From positions 1 to 42,629 of IMG/VR virus record IMGVR_UViG_3300043313_000488: a stretch of 42,629 bases of DNA, one strand, 5' to 3'. The position numbers and the translations under genes are program-made. Shown here in pieces: positions 39,241 to 42,629 of the stretch; the first letter of the stretch is position 1, and each line of letters begins with the position of its first letter. The notes below the pieces were generated by a model, which saw only the letters and a program-made list of their open reading frames with translations, ran no database searches and was not told the origin of the DNA. Source of the stretch: a virus.

Positions 39241-40546
39241 CGACTGGGTGATGGGCGCACTGGCGGCGCAGGACGCCTACCAGCCGGTCGTGAAGCCGTG
39301 GACAAAATACGACGTCGCCCAACTCCAGAGCGACGACCTCGACCGCATGCCGTTCGGCGTCGGCAGTCCTGCGGAGAGCGCGCATGCGCCATCAGGCATC
39401 GATCAGCTCGTGCGCAGTGCCTACACCGGTCTCGGCGAGACCGCCAAGGGTGCGTTTACCGAATCGGAACGGCTACGATCGGGCGAGGGCTACAATGCCA
39501 AGCCGGCCGTCGAGGCCGCACTAATGACGATGGGCGGACCGCTGGTCGGCGGCACCAAAGCGACCGCCGAGGGCGGCGTGGTGTTGGGGTCTGGACCGAT
39601 CAAGGCCTATCACTCCTCGCCGCACACGTTCGAGAAGTTCGACACTTCGCGGATCGGCACTGGAGAGGGCGCGCAAGTCTATGGTCACGGCCTGTACTTC
39701 GCGGAGAACCCGGCCGTAAGCGGACGGGGCGGAGAATACTGGAATCAATTCCTGCATCGTTTCGAAGGGCCGGAACGCAAAGCCGCGACAGCTCTGCAGC
39801 GCGAGGGATTTGATCGTGAAGCTGTTATGGCTGATCTGCAAAAGAGTCTTGCCGACGTAACCGATCACATGAAGCACCGAAAAATCAGCGATCCTCTGAT
39901 GGCAGAGGCCGATCGCGCTCACTGGCAGAAGCTGAAAGATAATTGGCAGACACAATACGATTTACTGAAGAGCGGCGGCCCGGTCGGCCCGCGCACCTAC
40001 GAGGTCGACATCCACGCCGATCCCAAGCACATGCTGGACTGGGACAAGCCGATAAAGGACCAGCCGGAAGTCTTGGGCAGGATTCGCGACAGCAATGTGA
40101 TTCTGCCATATCTGCGGGACACGTTTGAGAAAAATGCCGAGGCTGGCATCAAGGGAAGCAACGCCTACAAGTCATATATCGGTAGCGGCGATGTCGGGGC
40201 GTCTCAGCTTTTACGCGATCATGCCGGCGTCCCCGGCATCAAGTATCTCGATCAGGGATCGCGCAACCCTGCGAAGATGTCGGAGCTTGCGGCTGATCTG
40301 GCGCAGTATCGCGAAGCCGCAAAGCATTGGGCGGCAACTGGCAACGAGCAAAAACTGGCAATCGCACAAGGCCAAATTAATGCACTCGAAAAGCGGCTGA
40401 ATCAAACCAACAACTACGTCATCTTCGATCCCAAGATTATTGACATCCGCAAGATGTACGGCATCGGCGGCATCGGCGCAGGGGTAGGCACGGCCTACGG
40501 CATGGGTGGTCTCGCCGCGCAGGATCATTACGGAGAGAGGCTGTGA
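39230..40546 (+). CDS. ADP-ribosyltransferase-like (ART-PolyVal type) virion-module protein
   Basis: The product is 438 aa from ATG 39230, which has GGAGG five bases upstream. Residues 1-120 are Ala/Gly-rich. From residue about 124 the sequence IKAYHSSPHTFEKFDTSRIG, TGEGAQVYGHGLYFAENPAV, then TYEVDIHADPKHMLDWDKPI and NNYVIFDPKIIDI at the end, matches the ADP-ribosyltransferase-like domain of phage polyvalent proteins (YHGSPHxFxxFD...GTGEGAQxYGHGLYFAE...VxFDxxxI). His128 and the Tyr of YGHGLYF are candidate NAD-binding residues. The end is Gly-rich and hydrophobic (GIGGIGAGVGTAYGMGG). It could be injected with DNA to modify a host protein. Convergent with the HNH gene; the two ends overlap by 19 bases. 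Confidence 0.78.
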   Translation: MMADDWVMGALAAQDAYQPVVKPWTKYDVAQLQSDDLDRMPFGVGSPAESAHAPSGIDQLVRSAYTGLGETAKGAFTESERLRSGEGYNAKPAVEAALMTMGGPLVGGTKATAEGGVVLGSGPIKAYHSSPHTFEKFDTSRIGTGEGAQVYGHGLYFAENPAVSGRGGEYWNQFLHRFEGPERKAATALQREGFDREAVMADLQKSLADVTDHMKHRKISDPLMAEADRAHWQKLKDNWQTQYDLLKSGGPVGPRTYEVDIHADPKHMLDWDKPIKDQPEVLGRIRDSNVILPYLRDTFEKNAEAGIKGSNAYKSYIGSGDVGASQLLRDHAGVPGIKYLDQGSRNPAKMSELAADLAQYREAAKHWAATGNEQKLAIAQGQINALEKRLNQTNNYVIFDPKIIDIRKMYGIGGIGAGVGTAYGMGGLAAQDHYGERL

Positions 40547-41238
40547 CGAGATTTTGGTCGTCTGTTAGCGGCTTGTTCTTTTCGTGTTACCCACTTGCAA
40601 TTGGCTTTCGAATATCCGCGCGCATTGTTTGTTCGATCAAGCGTAAGACCGGGAGGTCGCTCACCCATATCGACGAGAAAATTCGCAAACTTGCGCCAGC
40701 GTTTGCAGACTGTAATGCCGCGTCCGCCATAGTAGCTGTAATACGTGGCGTTTGGATTACAGCATCGCTGAATCATAGCTTCCCAAGAAGCATAGGTAAG
40801 AGAGTTAGATCCAATGCGAGCGTGTCCATGAATAACACGTCTTTTCAAGCAACCGCATGAAGCGGTGTGGCCGCTTATCAGGTGACCAGATTGGGTAATT
40901 GTTTCTCTGCCGCAATCGCAAAGGCAGCGCCAACGCACTTGGTTATCTTTTGTACGACCGACATCTTTGGTGACTATCAGCATGCCAAAGCGTTGATTGA
41001 GGAGATCAACCTTGTTTGAAGGCGCGCGGCCATATTCGGCATACAAGTCATGGCCGCGCTCAACCCGTAGACAGCCGCATGATTGTGTCTTGCCGCTCTT
41101 TAAACTGGCGGCGTCGACTATGGTTTTGGTCCCACAAGTACAATGGCAATACCAATGAACACGATTCCTGCTCGTGTCACGACGGATGACGATCAAGCGA
41201 CCGTACTGGTGACCGGTGATATCAATGAATGCGGGCAT
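40528..41238 (-). CDS. HNH homing endonuclease with two zinc-ribbon modules
   Basis: The product is 236 aa. Two tandem Cys modules come first: YCHCTCGTKTIVDAASLKSG with TQSCGCL, and RCLCDCGRETITQSGHLISG with TASCGCL. The C-terminal nuclease-like part is YASWEAMIQRCCNPN, YYGGRGITVCKRWRKFANFL, and GLTLDRTNNARGYSKANCKW. This architecture (W.C.CDCG...SCGC; SWxxMxxRCxNPN; YGGRGIxVCxRW; LDRxxNxxGYxxxNCxW) is typical of phage HNH homing endonucleases. The gene is on the opposite strand to its neighbours and visibly lower in GC, so it is a mobile insertion. It separates the ART-like gene from the IPT genes. Confidence 0.88.
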   Translation of the reverse strand: MPAFIDITGHQYGRLIVIRRDTSRNRVHWYCHCTCGTKTIVDAASLKSGKTQSCGCLRVERGHDLYAEYGRAPSNKVDLLNQRFGMLIVTKDVGRTKDNQVRWRCLCDCGRETITQSGHLISGHTASCGCLKRRVIHGHARIGSNSLTYASWEAMIQRCCNPNATYYSYYGGRGITVCKRWRKFANFLVDMGERPPGLTLDRTNNARGYSKANCKWVTRKEQAANRRPKSRHSLSP

Positions 41239-41269
41239 GATGGTCCTCCGACAAGGATTGCTGTGTCAA

Positions 41270-41303
41270 GCGACAGCCGGACTCTGATCAGTCCGGTTGT
41301 CGC
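41270..41303. promoter_or_regulatory. 14-bp hairpin between divergent genes
   Basis: GCGACAGCCGGACT (41270-41283), loop CTGATC, AGTCCGGTTGTCGC (41290-41303): 13 Watson-Crick pairs and one G-U. It sits between the HNH start (41238, minus) and the IPT gene start (41345, plus). No T-run follows on either side. It may be an operator, a 5' leader structure, or a remnant at the insertion edge. Confidence 0.6.
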
Positions 41304-41344
41304 GCCAAGCCTATACAATAAACTCTAAAAGGAGAACAGGAATC

Positions 41345-41926
41345 ATGGGTCAGTCAGCAATTACCGTTACGCCAACGAACCCCTCACCGCCAACGAATTT
41401 TTCATTTCTCGGCACCACGCCGCCGACCGCTCCCGCGCAACCCGTGGCCGACGACGGCGCGGCCGGGACGCTGACGGTGTTCGCCGCCAAGACGGCATCA
41501 AGCGACAACGCCAACTTCCCGAGCCTCGACCACGAGGGCAAGGGCACCGAGACCGTGGTGGTGGCTCCCGGCTCCCGCACCGAGTGCCCGACCGTGGCGT
41601 TCTCGGATCTGGGGAGCTGGACCAACGAGCCGAACCGCACCCACGCCTCGAGTCTGACGCCGGTGACGCAGCCGACGCTGGCCTCGATCACGCCGACGAC
41701 GGCGGTGTCGGGACCGACCGGCACCCAGCTCATTACCTGCACCGGCACCGGATTTACGCAGGGTTGCGACATCTGGTTCAACGGCCGGCAGGTGGACACC
41801 ACCTTCGTGTCCGCTACCTCGCTGACGGCGACGGTGAAGAAGAACCCGACGCCAGCAGTGGTACCGGTCGACGTCAAGCTCGGCGGCACCGCCGTCAACT
41901 CCACCCGCAACTTCACTTGGACCTGA
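41345..41926 (+). CDS. IPT/Ig-like virion protein
   Basis: The product is 193 aa, with AGGAG eleven bases before the ATG. The N-terminal half is Thr/Pro/Ala-rich and beta-like (LTVFAAKTASSDNANFPSLD, VVVAPGSRTECPTVAF). Residues about 108-193 are an IPT-like Ig domain: PTLASITPTTAVSGPTGTQL, CTGTGFTQGCDIWFNGRQVD, TTFVSATSLTATVKKNP, VDVKLGGTAVNSTRNFTWT. The same domain ends the next gene (42006 across the junction). Head decoration or fibre linkage is inferred; such surface Ig domains often bind glycans weakly. Confidence 0.8.
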   Translation: MGQSAITVTPTNPSPPTNFSFLGTTPPTAPAQPVADDGAAGTLTVFAAKTASSDNANFPSLDHEGKGTETVVVAPGSRTECPTVAFSDLGSWTNEPNRTHASSLTPVTQPTLASITPTTAVSGPTGTQLITCTGTGFTQGCDIWFNGRQVDTTFVSATSLTATVKKNPTPAVVPVDVKLGGTAVNSTRNFTWT

Positions 41927-41956
41927 CCGGACCGAACCGGACCGAACCGGACCGAA
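41927..41956. repeat. Three perfect 10-bp tandem repeats
   Basis: CCGGACCGAA occurs three times in a row immediately after the stop codon of the IPT gene. The rest of the gap (41957-42005) holds a second pair, AATGGCCGGG / AATGGCCGAT, and the AAGGA ribosome-binding site of the next gene. Confidence 0.85.
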
Positions 41957-42005
41957 CTACGCTGTCAACCGGAAATGGCCGGGAATGGCCGATAAAGGAA
42001 CCCAG

Positions 42006-42629
42006 ATGCCACAAGCAAGAAACGACCAAGACAACAAGACCGACATCAACCAGCCGCCGCAAGGCCGCCCCCTTAACCAAGTCGGGCAGGGCGGCCAAGG
42101 CCCCGGCCAGTTCGACCAGCACGGCAACCTGACCGGGCAGAGCGAACAGGAGCAGGACAAGCAGGACAAGGGCAAGGCGCTGCGTCCCGGCCAGACCGCG
42201 AGCCTCGCCCAGCAGGAGCAGGAGCAGTCGCAGAAGCGCCAGCAGGACGCTTGGGAGGAAGCCAACCGGCGCGAGAAGGACAACAACCCGGCCACCAAGG
42301 ACCGGCGGGCCGCAGGGTCTTGGTACACCAAGGAGAACCAGCCCGGGCTGCACCCGGCGAACCAGCCGGACCCGGATTCCAAGCTCAACAAGGGCACGAG
42401 GCTCGATCTCGAGGATCTCACCGGCAATCCGGGGCACCGCGGCGTCAATCCCGACGCCCCAGCCAACAGCATCAACCCGCCGACCGACCCGAAAACCGGC
42501 CGCTTGGAATCCATCAACGAGCCTCCCGGCATCGAGCAGAACTGGCCGAAAGCCGGCGAGCGCCAAGGCAAACAGGGCAAGGAAGTCCCGGCCGGCGGCT
42601 CGGAGTGGAGCATCAACGAGCCTCCCGGC
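42006..42629 (+). CDS. IPT/Ig-like virion protein, N-terminal part (continues at position 1)
   Basis: This is the first 208 codons of a gene that continues in frame at base 1 (after removing the 69-base overlap) and ends at 450. MPQARNDQDNKTDINQPPQG is followed by a long Gln/Asn/Gly-rich, probably disordered region with a helical stretch (SLAQQEQEQSQKRQQDAWEE) and Pro/Asn-rich linkers. SINEPPG occurs twice around the junction. The only recognisable domain is the C-terminal IPT-like fold described at 1-450. A long extended or decoration protein is inferred from composition and neighbours. Confidence 0.83.
   Translation, partial: MPQARNDQDNKTDINQPPQGRPLNQVGQGGQGPGQFDQHGNLTGQSEQEQDKQDKGKALRPGQTASLAQQEQEQSQKRQQDAWEEANRREKDNNPATKDRRAAGSWYTKENQPGLHPANQPDPDSKLNKGTRLDLEDLTGNPGHRGVNPDAPANSINPPTDPKTGRLESINEPPGIEQNWPKAGERQGKQGKEVPAGGSEWSINEPPG
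42561..42629. repeat. Terminal direct repeat, copy 2 (circular overlap)
   Basis: Identical to bases 1-69; see that entry. Removing one copy gives a 42,560-bp circle. Confidence 0.95.

Noticed and set aside
40543-40860. Plus-strand frame of 105 codons opposite the HNH gene
   Set aside because: The minus-strand frame has complete zinc-ribbon and HNH-type motifs; the plus-strand frame has none.

Overview
The window is one complete, circularly closed genome of a tailed double-stranded DNA bacteriophage. Bases 1-69 and 42561-42629 are identical, and one reading frame runs through the junction, so the unit genome is 42,560 bp. It is GC-rich and densely packed, with many ATGA and TGATG start/stop overlaps, and I see no tRNA, rRNA or CRISPR. 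The virion genes suggest a short-tailed (podovirus-like) particle: large portal, HK97-fold-type coat, an adaptor, a beta-propeller-type tail hub, internal/ejection proteins including a lytic transglycosylase, several fibres, and no tape measure, tail tube or tail chaperone. Fibre N-terminal modules and small conserved genes look like those of phages and prophages of Rhizobiales (Bradyrhizobium-like). The host is therefore inferred to be an alphaproteobacterium. No integrase, DNA polymerase or RNA polymerase is recognisable.

Layout on the circle. (1) 24118-32754, plus strand, early/replication: a small HTH regulator, two small genes (one a lipoprotein), RuvC, a PD-(D/E)XK nuclease, a PAPS-reductase-like PP-loop enzyme, an N6-adenine methyltransferase, an SSB-like protein, a PrimPol-helicase, a candidate origin (30978-31078) and small conserved genes. 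(2) 32767-33690, minus strand: four overlapping small genes, divergent from an HTH gene at 33821 across a promoter with two palindromic operators. (3) 33821-42629 and on through 1-20577, plus strand: regulators, candidate small terminase, TerL, portal, then an unusual cargo zone between portal and scaffold (ADP-ribosyltransferase-like protein, HNH homing endonuclease on the minus strand, two IPT/Ig-like proteins, a beta-helix tailspike). Scaffold, coat, adaptor, two paralogous fibres, tail hub, internal virion proteins and two more fibre/adhesin genes follow. (4) A strong bidirectional terminator at 20654-20695. (5) 20701-23993, minus strand: eight mostly unknown small genes and a second beta-helix protein paralogous to the tailspike at 462-2408.

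Together the early block copies and processes DNA with host polymerases (primase-helicase, SSB, resolvase, nuclease) and may modify it (methyltransferase, possible sulfur chemistry). The late block packages it and builds a particle with at least five candidate receptor-binding or polysaccharide-directed proteins. Both divergent control regions have a small HTH gene on their plus-strand side, which suggests a two-switch regulatory scheme. The strongest leads for new biology are the ADP-ribosyltransferase-like cargo protein, the opposite-strand tailspike paralogue, the operator and iteron-like DNA, and the repeat-dense segment before the scaffold gene.
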